This document shows, piece after piece, positions 1 through 7,953 of a DNA stretch of 64,000 nucleotides; position 1 is the first letter of the stretch; each line of letters opens with the position of its first letter. The stretch covers positions 1 through 64,000 of the forward strand of contig NZ_OCMF01000005.1 of assembly GCF_900215295.1 (NCBI RefSeq), given 5' to 3'. The DNA is from Salinimicrobium sediminis (lineage in GTDB: Bacteria > Bacteroidota > Bacteroidia > Flavobacteriales > Flavobacteriaceae). The position numbers and the translations under genes are program-made. The notes beneath the pieces were generated by a model that was not told the origin of the DNA, made no database searches, and saw nothing but the letters and a program-made list of their open reading frames with translations.

Positions 1-76
<76 letters not shown>

Positions 77-89
<13 letters not shown>

Positions 90-404
90 TTTTTTTAGAA
101 GACCCTTACAGCAATGTAAGGGTCTTTTTTTGTTTCAATTATTGGCATTGGAGAGTCCCGAGTCGCTGTCGCTCTCGGGATCAATTCCCACTTCTTAAAA
201 GCCCGCGCCCTGCAGGCTTGTCTTTAAAGGTGGTCATTAATATGTCGCCGCCTTTTATATAGAAGACCCTTACAGCAATGTAAGGGTCTTTTTTTGTTTT
301 AAATAATTTTGAATTGAGAGTCCCGAGTCGCTGTCGCTCTCGGGATCCATTCCCACTTCTTAAAAGCCCGCGCCCTGCAGGCTTGTCTTTAAAGGTGGTC
401 ATTG
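77..404 (+). repeat. 164-bp tandem duplication including 5S tail and terminator
   Basis: Two near-identical units, 77-240 and 241-404, each start with the last 13 bases of the 5S gene (TATGTCGCCGCC), carry the same terminator hairpin (101-131 and 265-296), then a second hairpin with arms TCCCGAG/CTCGGGA (155-180 and 319-344), then the same GC-rich tail ending GGTGGTCATT. A third, diverged and shortened unit follows at about 430-500, with its own terminator. The units differ by a few substitutions, so the duplication is not brand new. Confidence 0.9.
101..131 (+). terminator. Intrinsic terminator of the rRNA operon
   Basis: Stem GACCCTTACA / TGTAAGGGTC with loop GCAA, followed by a run of seven T. 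It begins about 12 bases after the 5S 3' end. Confidence 0.9.
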
Positions 405-440
405 ATAGACTGTCCTGAGCGAAGTCGAAGGATCGCCGCC

Positions 441-458
441 CTGCCTGCCGGCAGGCAG
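441..458. repeat. Perfect 18-bp palindrome in the third 5S-tail unit
   Basis: CTGCCTGCCGGCAGGCAG is its own reverse complement. It lies between a degenerate 5S tail (431-440) and the third terminator. A near copy with an asymmetric centre is at 597-615. Probably a dispersed palindromic repeat unit rather than an operator, since no gene starts here. Confidence 0.75.
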
Positions 459-470
459 CCTTTCTTTAGA

Positions 471-500
471 AGCCTCAACAGCAATTTTGAGGCTTTTTTT
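471..500 (+). terminator. Third terminator hairpin behind the rRNA operon
   Basis: Stem AGCCTCAA / TTGAGGCT, loop CAGCAATT-like, then seven T. The shared CAGCAAT loop shows it is a diverged homologue of the hairpins at 101 and 265, with arms that have changed together. Confidence 0.8.
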
Positions 501-701
501 ATGGAATAAATCCAGCCCCGCCTTCGGTCACCCCTGCTTAAAAAGGAGGGGAGTTCTTAAACGAGAAGCTGAATGAGAATCGAATCTCAGCTCCCCTGCC
601 TGCGGCAGGCAGGCCTCCCTCTTAGGGAGGGGTGTCCGCAGGACGGGGAGGGTTAGGTTTCTACAGATGTTGCTCTCAAAAAGGAACCCTGAATCCCGAA
701 T

Positions 702-734
702 AACCCTTTCAGGGTTCCAAACCCTGAAAGGGTT
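702..734. repeat. Perfect inverted repeat with nested half-palindromes
   Basis: Arms AACCCTTTCAGGGTT (702-716) and AACCCTGAAAGGGTT (720-734) are exact reverse complements around a 3-base spacer. Each arm is itself a small hairpin (AACCCT TTC AGGGTT), so it can form either one long stem or two short ones. There is no T-run to make it a terminator. Confidence 0.85.
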
Positions 735-865
735 GCCTTGAAGTAAGCTTAAAATTCTTCCATGAAATAATAATCCGTGACGCGCCACCCTGTCTCCGCC
801 TCCCGGCGAATCCATCCCTGCTCAGAAAGGAAGAGAACAAGAAACCAGGAGACATTTGTAAAAAG

Positions 866-1047
866 CGCTGGCGCGGATTTATAATCCGTGCTGTTCACGT
901 ATTAATTCAGAAACATTCCCTTTCACTTAGCCTTCTGAGAGAGTTGGATCAGGAAAAGTTAAGTTGTTCTTTAAACCTGTATAGATCGACAGATAAGTCT
1001 TCCGAAATAATTCTCTTTATTAATAGATGCTGGCGCGGACTAACATC
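866..1047. repeat. REP-like GCGCGG hairpins (two copies)
   Basis: GCTGGCGCGGATT...AATCCGTG at 868-890 (arms CGGATT/AATCCG, 874-888) and AGATGCTGGCGCGGACTAACATCT at about 1026-1047 share the core GCTGGCGCGGA. A third AATCCGTG lies near 770. The pattern resembles REP elements mobilised by RAYT-type transposases in Bacteroidota; no transposase gene is in the window. Confidence 0.5.
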
Positions 1048-1062
1048 TGGAACCTCTATCCT

Positions 1063-1090
1063 CGAACTTTAAACTTTGAGTCTTAAACGC
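1063..1090. repeat. Heptad array (period 7), 4 units
   Basis: CGAACTT TAAACTT TGAGTCT TAAACGC: four consecutive seven-base words sharing a common layout. It ends 5 bases before the stop codon of the - strand DUF4249 gene. Member of the heptad family described in the findings. Confidence 0.55.
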
Positions 1091-1095
1091 CCGGT

Positions 1096-1890
1096 CTACT
1101 CCACTTCGTAGGTCAGCATATTTTTTTCGGATAATCTAAAATACCCAAAGGCAAAATTTTCCGGATTGGTGGTGTTAACGATATTTCCTCTTACTATACT
1201 CGGCTGGGTTTGGAAAGGACCTCCGCCTGTTCCGCTTTGGGAGCGGAGAATATACATGTATTCGTAAAAGCCTTCAGAAATTCCCTCTATCTGAAAACCT
1301 ACCATGTCTCCCGGTTCTGCATCTTCATCACTAAAGAACGCAAAAGTCTGGTTGCCGTCTGTGAATTCATCCTCATAGATCTGCAGAGAGATCTTTTCGT
1401 TGATGTAACGGAACAGGTAATAATTTTCCACACCTGCAGGATCCCGGTAAAACAGTTTAAATTCCACTTCGTCCCCCGAAAATCCGCCCAGGCTTTGCTC
1501 TACGTAACCCAAAGGTGGTGCCGGCACAAACTGTGCTGTAGCAACATAAACTTCGTCCTCATAGGTGATCACCAATTGATAATCTACATTTAAGACCGGT
1601 GGAATATTTTCGTTGGTGAAAACCCCATCTGTCACTTCATTAAAAACATATTCTTCTCCCGTAGCTGTTAAAATTGTAACGGTGGCTCCCGTTGCTGCAG
1701 GTATTTTATCTTCGAAATATGCTGTAGTGGTCGTCAGCCTTATCACCTGTTTATTTTCCTCCTGTTCGTTATTCCAAAGCAGGGAAGCTTCAACAACAAG
1801 TCTCGGTGCAGACTCTTCCAGATCAACGTCTACAACTTCCTCACAGGAGATTAGACTCAACAGCATCAGCAATAAGCATATTCTTTTCAT
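1096..1890 (-). CDS. DUF4249 family outer-membrane lipoprotein
   Basis: 264 residues. A lipoprotein signal ends in LISC with the lipidated cysteine at residue 16. The body is beta-rich and begins with the DUF4249 hallmark of acidic residues then SAPRLVVEASL, a family found almost only in Bacteroidota and encoded beside CarboxypepD_reg/TonB-dependent receptors. The receptor gene lies 3 bases upstream, so the two are co-transcribed. Likely role: surface or periplasmic partner of the receptor, perhaps in substrate capture; the substrate cannot be read from sequence. The length is at the short end for the family, but the start and end look intact. Confidence 0.88.
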   Translation of the reverse strand: MKRICLLLMLLSLISCEEVVDVDLEESAPRLVVEASLLWNNEQEENKQVIRLTTTTAYFEDKIPAATGATVTILTATGEEYVFNEVTDGVFTNENIPPVLNVDYQLVITYEDEVYVATAQFVPAPPLGYVEQSLGGFSGDEVEFKLFYRDPAGVENYYLFRYINEKISLQIYEDEFTDGNQTFAFFSDEDAEPGDMVGFQIEGISEGFYEYMYILRSQSGTGGGPFQTQPSIVRGNIVNTTNPENFAFGYFRLSEKNMLTYEVE

Positions 1891-1893
1891 CTG

Positions 1894-4260
1894 CTAAAAT
1901 TTAAAGTTATAAGTGATCGAAGGAACTATTCCAAAAAGAGATAATCTCACAGCTTCATTTATACCTGTATCTTCATTTTCTCTGAAGCTAAGTGAAACGG
2001 CATTCTTTCTTGCATATACATTATAGATACCGAAGTTCCAGGAGGAAATGTATCCTGATCTTCTGTTAGGTTTTGGGGTATAAGTGGCAGAAATATCCAG
2101 ACGATGATAATCCGGTAACCTGTTACTGTTGCGTAAACCATAGACCGGAATAGTTAAACTCTCGAATTGATATTGCCCTGAAGGATAGGTGGTAGGCAAA
2201 CCTGTTTGATAGACAAAATTGGCGTTAAAATCCCATTTTTGGCTCAGTTCATAGGAGCCGGTTATGGAAAGGTCATGAGGTTTGTCATAAGCAGTGGCAT
2301 ACCATTGTGAATCATTGATTCCCGGTTCTTCAGCAGTTCTGCCGGGAGTCCGTTGTTCAGATTTTGTCCAGGTATAGGCAAGCCAGCCGGTAAATCTTCC
2401 GGAATTCTTTTTCAGTAACACCTCTGCGCCATAAGCACGAGCCTCACCGGGAAGGATCACCTGTTCAATTGCATCATTTGCTATTAAATTGGCGCCATCT
2501 ATATAGTCTAACCTATTTTCTAGAGCTTTATAAAAACCTTCAACTTCTAATGAATAAGAGTTCCCGGAAAAGGTTTTATAAAATCCCGCCGCCACCTGAT
2601 CCAGTGACTGCGGCTCAATGTAACGTCCGCTTGGTGCCCAGACATCCAGCGGAGTAGGAGAACTTGTGTTCGTAATGAGGTGCAGATACTGGGTCATTCG
2701 GTTATAGCTTAGCTTTACAGACATATCTTCAGAAATAATATATGCCAGAGCCAATCTTGGTTCCAGGTTCCCAAAAGAACGTTCTACCTTAGCCTTTTCT
2801 AAATTTTTTGTACCTATAGGGTCTATGGTTTCATAGATCCCGAACCTGCTGTTGAAAGTTACAGGCCCCTCTTCGGGATAAAGATTGAGCTCCTCCTGTC
2901 CCAGCCTTAAAAAACTGCTGTATCTAAGACCATATTCTGCGGAAATTTTTTCGGAAATATTATGCTCGACCGAAATGTAAGCAGCAGATTCAAAAGCATA
3001 TTTCTTGATAAGTTTAGAAGAGATAATACCTGAAGAAGATGAACTGGGTTCGATCTCTCCGGGATTGAATTCGTACCATGTAGTATGAATTCCATAATCC
3101 AGGTTCAGGTTTTCATTAAGATAATGGTCCAGGTCGTATTTAAAATTGAAATTTTTGATCCCACTATTCCAGTTGAATCCTACAAAATCCAGGGTGAGGC
3201 CATAGTAATAATCGCTGTAGATAAGGGAAAGATTGCTGAAGATATTATCCTTTAGTACATGGTTCCACCGTAGGTTGAAAACAGAATTACCATAGATATT
3301 GTCAAAACTGTCACTCAGTTTAAAAACATCCCTTCCAAAATAGCCTGAAAAAAGTATTGTGTTTTTAGGATCCAGTCTAAAGGTGAGTTTCGTATTGAGG
3401 TCATAGAAGTACGCCGAATTCTCATTATCTGTAAGCTTCAGGAAAAGATGGGCATAGGAGCTTCGGCCTCCCACCAGGAAAGAACTTTTATCCTTTTTAA
3501 TAGGTCCCTGGGCTAAAAGTCGGCTGGAGATTAATCCTATTCCGCCGTTAGCTTCAAATTCCCGGCTGTTTCCGTCTTTCTGATAGATATCCAGTACAGA
3601 GGAAACCCTTCCTCCGTAATTCGACGGAATTCCGCCTTTGTAAAGCTTAAGATTCTTAATGGCATCAGGATTGAAAACAGAAAATAATCCGAAGAGATGG
3701 CTGGCATTATATACGGTGGCTTCATCGAGCAGGATAAGATTTTGATCTGCTGCACCGCCTCGAACATTGAATCCCGAAGATGCCTCGCCCGCATTGGAAA
3801 CTCCGGGTAATAAAAGGAGAGATTTTATTACGTCAACTTCCCCAAATACCACGGGCAGCTTTTGAATGGTTGCGATCTCAAGTTTATTAACGCTCATTTC
3901 GGGCCGGGAAATATTCAGTCTTTCAATGTCTTCAGTAATTACGACCTCTTGCAGGTCCTGCGCAGCGGCTGATAGATCAAAATTGAGTTGCAGATTTCCG
4001 TCGACAGTGATCTGCTGACTTACAGTTTGGTATCCCAAATATGAAATCTCGATGGTATGAGTTCCTTCAGGAAGTTTAATGGAATAAAAGCCGTATTCAT
4101 TACTCACTGTGCCTCTTTGGAGTTCAGGAATCAGAATGTTTACACCGGCGAGAGTTTCGTTATTTTCGGCATCTTTAATAACTCCATTCACCACATAATT
4201 TTCCTGAGCACTTAAGTCATAAATAGTGAATAGAACGAAAAGGAGAAAAAATTTCTTCAA
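1894..4260 (-). CDS. TonB-dependent receptor with carboxypeptidase-like N-terminal domain
   Basis: 788 residues. A signal peptide (about 1-18, ending LSAQ) is followed by a CarboxypepD_reg-like beta-sandwich (about 22-105; GVIKDAENNETLAGVNI), a plug domain (about 120-240; FNVRGGAADQNLILLDEA) and a 22-strand outer-membrane barrel finishing with a terminal aromatic residue (NFKF), as expected for BamA recognition. It imports a ligand across the outer membrane using TonB/ExbBD energy. Pairing with a DUF4249 lipoprotein rather than SusD suggests a non-polysaccharide ligand (for example a peptide or metal complex), but this is inference. First gene of a two-gene operon. Confidence 0.93.
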   Translation of the reverse strand: MKKFFLLFVLFTIYDLSAQENYVVNGVIKDAENNETLAGVNILIPELQRGTVSNEYGFYSIKLPEGTHTIEISYLGYQTVSQQITVDGNLQLNFDLSAAAQDLQEVVITEDIERLNISRPEMSVNKLEIATIQKLPVVFGEVDVIKSLLLLPGVSNAGEASSGFNVRGGAADQNLILLDEATVYNASHLFGLFSVFNPDAIKNLKLYKGGIPSNYGGRVSSVLDIYQKDGNSREFEANGGIGLISSRLLAQGPIKKDKSSFLVGGRSSYAHLFLKLTDNENSAYFYDLNTKLTFRLDPKNTILFSGYFGRDVFKLSDSFDNIYGNSVFNLRWNHVLKDNIFSNLSLIYSDYYYGLTLDFVGFNWNSGIKNFNFKYDLDHYLNENLNLDYGIHTTWYEFNPGEIEPSSSSSGIISSKLIKKYAFESAAYISVEHNISEKISAEYGLRYSSFLRLGQEELNLYPEEGPVTFNSRFGIYETIDPIGTKNLEKAKVERSFGNLEPRLALAYIISEDMSVKLSYNRMTQYLHLITNTSSPTPLDVWAPSGRYIEPQSLDQVAAGFYKTFSGNSYSLEVEGFYKALENRLDYIDGANLIANDAIEQVILPGEARAYGAEVLLKKNSGRFTGWLAYTWTKSEQRTPGRTAEEPGINDSQWYATAYDKPHDLSITGSYELSQKWDFNANFVYQTGLPTTYPSGQYQFESLTIPVYGLRNSNRLPDYHRLDISATYTPKPNRRSGYISSWNFGIYNVYARKNAVSLSFRENEDTGINEAVRLSLFGIVPSITYNFKF

Positions 4261-4292
4261 AGTAAGGGTTTTAAAAATGCCATTTTTGGCAC

Positions 4293-4514
4293 CTAATCAA
4301 ATAAGGCTTTCATCACAGTTCTTATTCCCTTAAACATTAGAAAAACAGCGGCAGCCATTGCTAACAGGGCAAAGATCATCACCGGAATGAACCAAACGTT
4401 CTCCTGATTCTTAAAGGAACTAAAGAGAACAACCGGACCAATAAATGAAAGAGGTAAAGCCCCTGCCAGGTATTTCAACCCTTTGAACAACATGTCTTTG
4501 TCAGTGTGTTTCAT
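4293..4514 (-). CDS. Small two-helix membrane protein, DUF6095-like
   Basis: 73 residues from ATG at 4514; an upstream TTG at 4523 is in frame but lies inside the probable promoter. A short charged N-terminus (MKHTDKDMLFKGLKYLAG) is followed by two membrane helices (about 13-33 and 40-62). It resembles the DUF6095 family of flavobacterial membrane proteins, of unknown function. It stands alone between the TonB receptor and the carotenoid regulator; the 32-base gap to the receptor gene would allow read-through into it. Confidence 0.75.
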   Translation of the reverse strand: MKHTDKDMLFKGLKYLAGALPLSFIGPVVLFSSFKNQENVWFIPVMIFALLAMAAAVFLMFKGIRTVMKALFD

Positions 4515-4520
4515 GGGAAT

Positions 4521-4528
4521 CAAAGATA
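4521..4528 (-). promoter_or_regulatory. Candidate -7 box (TATCTTTG) for the DUF6095-like gene
   Basis: Read on the - strand the bases are TATCTTTG, an exact TAnnTTTG. It ends only 6 bases before the ATG at 4514, which would give a leaderless or nearly leaderless mRNA. Confidence 0.45.
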
Positions 4529-4709
4529 CTTAATCAGGTGAAATTTGCTGTTGTCTAACTTCAAATTTGAAAATTAAACTTAGCTTTCCTCCCTCTTTTC
4601 ATCTATTAAATTTCTTATATTTAATTCTTTTCCAGTTTTTTGAGTATTAAGACTTTAAAAAAAGTTGAGCAATATTAGTTTGAAATTAACTTTTTTCAAA
4701 ACTTTTATT

Positions 4710-4737
4710 GTTTAAGTTTGTATAAATTATTTTAAAC
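4710..4737 (+). promoter_or_regulatory. Promoter and possible operator of the carotenoid operon
   Basis: TAAGTTTG at 4713-4720 matches the Bacteroidota -7 consensus TAnnTTTG and is 19 bases before the GTG start. It is embedded in an inverted repeat GTTTAA (4710-4715) / TTAAAC (4732-4737). Overlap of the inverted repeat with the -7 box would suit repression by the MerR/CarH-type regulator encoded immediately downstream. No convincing -33 TTG was found at normal spacing. Confidence 0.45.
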
Positions 4738-4738
4738 A

Positions 4739-5635
4739 GTGGATAACTTTACTATAAGTCAGCTTTCCCAGTTTTCAGGGATCAAACCTCATACTATTCG
4801 TATATGGGAGCAGCGATATCATGCTCTTACTCCACATCGTTCTAAGGGGAATACCCGTTACTACGATGGAACCCAGTTGCGAAGGCTTCTAAATATCGTT
4901 AGTCTTTCGGGAACGGGAGTAAAACTTTCCCGTCTTGGAGCTATGAGTGACGAGGAACTTTTCCAAATGATAAGGGAGCATAGTGAAAGCGCTGCTGAAA
5001 ATAAGGATTATGCCTATTTCGTAAATCAATTGATCTCTGCCGGGATGAACTTTGACGAGTTCAACTTCGAAAAGATATTTTCTCACTGTCTGCTAAGATT
5101 TGGGATGTTAAAAACTTACGTTGAAGTAATTCACCCGTTGCTTAGCAGAATTGGCCTAATGTGGTCTGCAGACGAGATTCCCCCCGCACATGAACATTAT
5201 ATTTCCAATCTCTTAAGACAAAAGATCTCTACCGCTATTGATTCACATCCCGTAGAAAAAGCAGAAAAAGAAACCTGGCTGCTCTTTCTGCCCGAAGATG
5301 AATTTCACGAGTTAGGCTTGTTGTTCTCCAATTACTATTTGAGAAGTAAAGGAAAGAAAGTGATCTACCTTGGAGCGAATGTTCCACTTAGTTCTGTAGA
5401 ACGAACTCTGGAAGAAGTCGATGTTCAGTACTTGCTTGTCTTTATGGTAAGAAATGATCTGCCGGAGAATATCAAAAATTATCTCGATGAACTTGCAGCT
5501 GTGGTGGGTAAGAGAAAAGTACTTGTCACAGGTGGGGCAATTAATGCTGCAGGCCCAATAGAAAATAAATCCATTCTTCAAATAACTTCTGTAGAAGATC
5601 TTGACGGGGAGTTGGAACAAACTTATACAGGTTGA
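4739..5635 (+). CDS. MerR-family regulator with CarH-type cobalamin photoreceptor domain
   Basis: 298 residues from a GTG start. Residues 3-70 are a MerR winged helix (TISQLSQFSGIKPHTIRIWE). The C-terminal half has a cobalamin-binding fold: a helical cap with W142-x9-E152-H153 and a Rossmann-like part with E188-x-H190-x-x-G193. These match the W-x9-EH and ExHxxG signatures of CarH/CarA/LitR, where the Trp and Glu-His shape the adenosylcobalamin pocket and the later His is the lower cobalt ligand. In known CarH the dark tetramer represses and light breaks it up. It heads the carotenoid operon, 1 base before crtI, so it probably represses its own operon in the dark. Photosensing is inferred; DNA-binding is near certain. 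Confidence 0.88.
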   Translation: MDNFTISQLSQFSGIKPHTIRIWEQRYHALTPHRSKGNTRYYDGTQLRRLLNIVSLSGTGVKLSRLGAMSDEELFQMIREHSESAAENKDYAYFVNQLISAGMNFDEFNFEKIFSHCLLRFGMLKTYVEVIHPLLSRIGLMWSADEIPPAHEHYISNLLRQKISTAIDSHPVEKAEKETWLLFLPEDEFHELGLLFSNYYLRSKGKKVIYLGANVPLSSVERTLEEVDVQYLLVFMVRNDLPENIKNYLDELAAVVGKRKVLVTGGAINAAGPIENKSILQITSVEDLDGELEQTYTG

Positions 5636-5636
5636 T

Positions 5637-7133
5637 ATGTCTAAGATAGCAGTTATAGGAGCAGGCTTTTCGGGCTTAAGTGCAGCAGCATATTTAGGGG
5701 CTGCGGGTCACGAGGTGCATGTTTTTGAAAAGAACAGTACTGCCGGTGGCCGTGCCAGGCAACTACATACCCAGGAGGGTTATACTTTTGATATGGGCCC
5801 TAGCTGGTACTGGATGCCCGATGTTTTCGAGAAATTTTTCGGAGACTTTGGCTTCAATGTTTCTGACCTTTACCAACTTGACCTTTTGGACCCCTCTTTT
5901 GAAGTTGTTTTCCCCCGAAATGAAAAAATGAGTATCCCTGAAAATTACGGGGAACTCCGGAAGCTTTTTGAAGAGACCGAATCCGGAAGTGCTGCAAAGC
6001 TTGATAAGTTCATGGAAGAGGCACAGTATAAATATGAGCAGGGGATGGAAAGGCTGGTATATATGCCGGGAATTTCTATCGGGGAATTTATGGACATTGA
6101 TCTTATCAAAGGTGCATTAAGGCTGCAGGTCTTTTCATCTTTCAGCAAGCATGTACGAAAATATTTTTCCAATCCTAAGTTGATCTCACTTATGGAGTTT
6201 CCGGTCCTGTTTTTAGGCGCCATGCCGCAGGATACTCCGGCGCTGTATAGCCTGATGAATTATGCCGGACTAAAACTCGGCACCTGGTATCCCCAGGGCG
6301 GCTTTGGTAGTGTGATCACTGCTATGGTTAACGTGGCAAAAAAGCAGGGAGTGAGCCTGCATTATGACGCTCCGGTGCAGGAGATCTTAACTTCAGGCAA
6401 ATCAATAAGGGGAATAAAAGTGTATAACGAAGAGATTTCCTTTGATGCCGTTGTTGCTGCGGCAGATTATCAACATGTGGAGGAGAAATTGCTTCCGCAG
6501 GAATTCAGGAATTACGGTGGGAAATTTTGGGAGAAAAAGACATTTGCACCCTCCAGTCTCATATATTACCTGGGAATTTCAGAAAGGATTCCCGAGCTGG
6601 AACACCATACTTTGTTCTTTGATGAAGACCTGTTCGATCATTCCGTAGAAATTTATAAGAAACCTCAATGGCCAAAGAAACCCCTGTTCTACGTTTGCTG
6701 CCCGTCCAGTACAGATGCTTCTGTAGCGCCTGCAGGTCATGAAAATCTTTTTTTACTCATGCCTTTGGCACCGGGACTAAAAGATGAAGAAGCAACCCGG
6801 GAGAAGTTTTTCAAGATCATGATCAAACGTTTGGAAAAACAAATTGGTAGAAGTATTTCTCACAAAATCGACTATAAAAAGAGCTATTGTGTGTCTGATT
6901 TTATTTCAGATTACAACTCCTATAAAGGCAACGCTTACGGGCTTGCCAATACCCTGCAGCAAACTGCGATCCTCAAACCGAGTATAAGAAATAGGAAGCT
7001 GAAGAACCTTTTTTACGCGGGACAACTCACTGTTCCGGGGCCGGGGGTGCCGCCTTCCTTGATTTCAGGAAAAATTGCAGCCGAGCAGGTTTTAAAAGAA
7101 CTTAAAAAGAAAAAATATGAAGTCACTGTTTGA
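5637..7133 (+). CDS. crtI: Phytoene desaturase CrtI
   Basis: 498 residues starting at the ATG 1 base after the regulator's stop; an upstream in-frame start (5601) would lie inside the regulator gene and add a non-conserved leader. N-terminal FAD site IAVIGAGFSG (residues 4-13) and C-terminal bacterial-type signature LFYAGQLTVPGPGVPPSL are both present, and length is normal for CrtI. It carries out stepwise dehydrogenation of 15-cis-phytoene to all-trans-lycopene at the inner membrane, using FAD. It overlaps crtB by 17 bases, indicating translational coupling. Confidence 0.95.
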   Translation: MSKIAVIGAGFSGLSAAAYLGAAGHEVHVFEKNSTAGGRARQLHTQEGYTFDMGPSWYWMPDVFEKFFGDFGFNVSDLYQLDLLDPSFEVVFPRNEKMSIPENYGELRKLFEETESGSAAKLDKFMEEAQYKYEQGMERLVYMPGISIGEFMDIDLIKGALRLQVFSSFSKHVRKYFSNPKLISLMEFPVLFLGAMPQDTPALYSLMNYAGLKLGTWYPQGGFGSVITAMVNVAKKQGVSLHYDAPVQEILTSGKSIRGIKVYNEEISFDAVVAAADYQHVEEKLLPQEFRNYGGKFWEKKTFAPSSLIYYLGISERIPELEHHTLFFDEDLFDHSVEIYKKPQWPKKPLFYVCCPSSTDASVAPAGHENLFLLMPLAPGLKDEEATREKFFKIMIKRLEKQIGRSISHKIDYKKSYCVSDFISDYNSYKGNAYGLANTLQQTAILKPSIRNRKLKNLFYAGQLTVPGPGVPPSLISGKIAAEQVLKELKKKKYEVTV

Positions 7134-7953
7134 TAATTTATCGGTGAAGGTGAGTAAGCTTACCACCCAATCCTACAGCACCAGTTTTTCCCTTGGGATA
7201 TATTTTCTACATGACCGGCTGCGGGATCCAATCTATTCGGTTTATGGGTTTGTTAGAGTGGCCGATGAGATCGTGGATAGTTTCGAGGGTTATGATCAGG
7301 AGTACCTGCTCAGGAAATTTAGGGAAGATACCTATGAAGCTTTAGATCAAAAGATCTCTGCGAATCCTATTCTCAATTCCTTCCAACAGGTGGTGCATGA
7401 ATATGAGATCGACCGGGAGCTTATAGATACTTTTTTGGCGAGTATGGAAATGGACCTTCAAAAAGTGGATTATAATGACGAAAAATATCAGCAGTATATT
7501 CTGGGTTCTGCAGAAGTGGTAGGCCTAATGTGCCTGCACATCTTTACTGAAGGAGACAAACAACAGTTTGAGGAGTTGAAACCTTACGCGATGAAACTTG
7601 GTGCAGCCTTTCAAAAAGTGAATTTTTTAAGGGATCTAAAAGATGATTACCATGTATTGGGGAGAACATATTTTCCCGGCGTGGACATGGAATATTTCTC
7701 ACAGGAAGCAAAATTGCAGATAGAACAGGAGATCGAAGAAGATTTCAGGATTGCCCTTGAAGGAATTAAAATGCTGCCTGCGTCTTCAAAAGGCGGTGTA
7801 TATTTGGCATATGTTTATTATCAATCCCTGTTCAAGAAGATCAAGAGACTTCCTGCCACAAGAATTTTATCGGGCAGAATAAGGATCAACAACGGCCGAA
7901 AAGTGGGATTGATGATCAACAGTCTGGTAGAATGTAAAATGAGAATGGTTTGA
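7117..7953 (+). CDS. crtB: Phytoene synthase CrtB
   Basis: 278 residues. Squalene/phytoene synthase fold with both Asp-rich Mg-diphosphate motifs: D50-EIV-D54 within VRVADEIVD and D173-LKD-D177 within NFLRDLKDDY. It condenses two geranylgeranyl diphosphates head-to-head into phytoene, the first committed carotenoid step. Its start lies inside the end of crtI, and its stop TGA shares a base with the next ATG, so it is mid-operon. No geranylgeranyl diphosphate synthase (crtE) is in the window; the substrate must come from elsewhere in the genome. Confidence 0.95.
   Translation: MKSLFDNLSVKVSKLTTQSYSTSFSLGIYFLHDRLRDPIYSVYGFVRVADEIVDSFEGYDQEYLLRKFREDTYEALDQKISANPILNSFQQVVHEYEIDRELIDTFLASMEMDLQKVDYNDEKYQQYILGSAEVVGLMCLHIFTEGDKQQFEELKPYAMKLGAAFQKVNFLRDLKDDYHVLGRTYFPGVDMEYFSQEAKLQIEQEIEEDFRIALEGIKMLPASSKGGVYLAYVYYQSLFKKIKRLPATRILSGRIRINNGRKVGLMINSLVECKMRMV

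Larger units (their letters stand above)
501..1062. other. Gene-free, repeat-rich region after the rRNA operon
   Basis: No credible coding sequence. It contains a CT/GA-rich dispersed element in two parts (about 515-552 and 595-656, with stem CCTCCCT/AGGGAGG at 614-630), a perfect inverted repeat at 702-734, and REP-like hairpins at 874-888 and 1026-1047. The open frame of 95 codons on the - strand (528-815) is made entirely of these repeats and is not considered a gene. Confidence 0.75.

Noticed and set aside
181-402. 73-codon open frame on the - strand with a repeated peptide
   Set aside because: It is wholly made of the duplicated 5S-tail repeat; the peptide repeat reflects DNA duplication, and there is no family resemblance or start context.
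528-815. 95-codon open frame on the - strand
   Set aside because: It runs through dispersed repeats and the inverted repeat at 702-734; composition is not protein-like.
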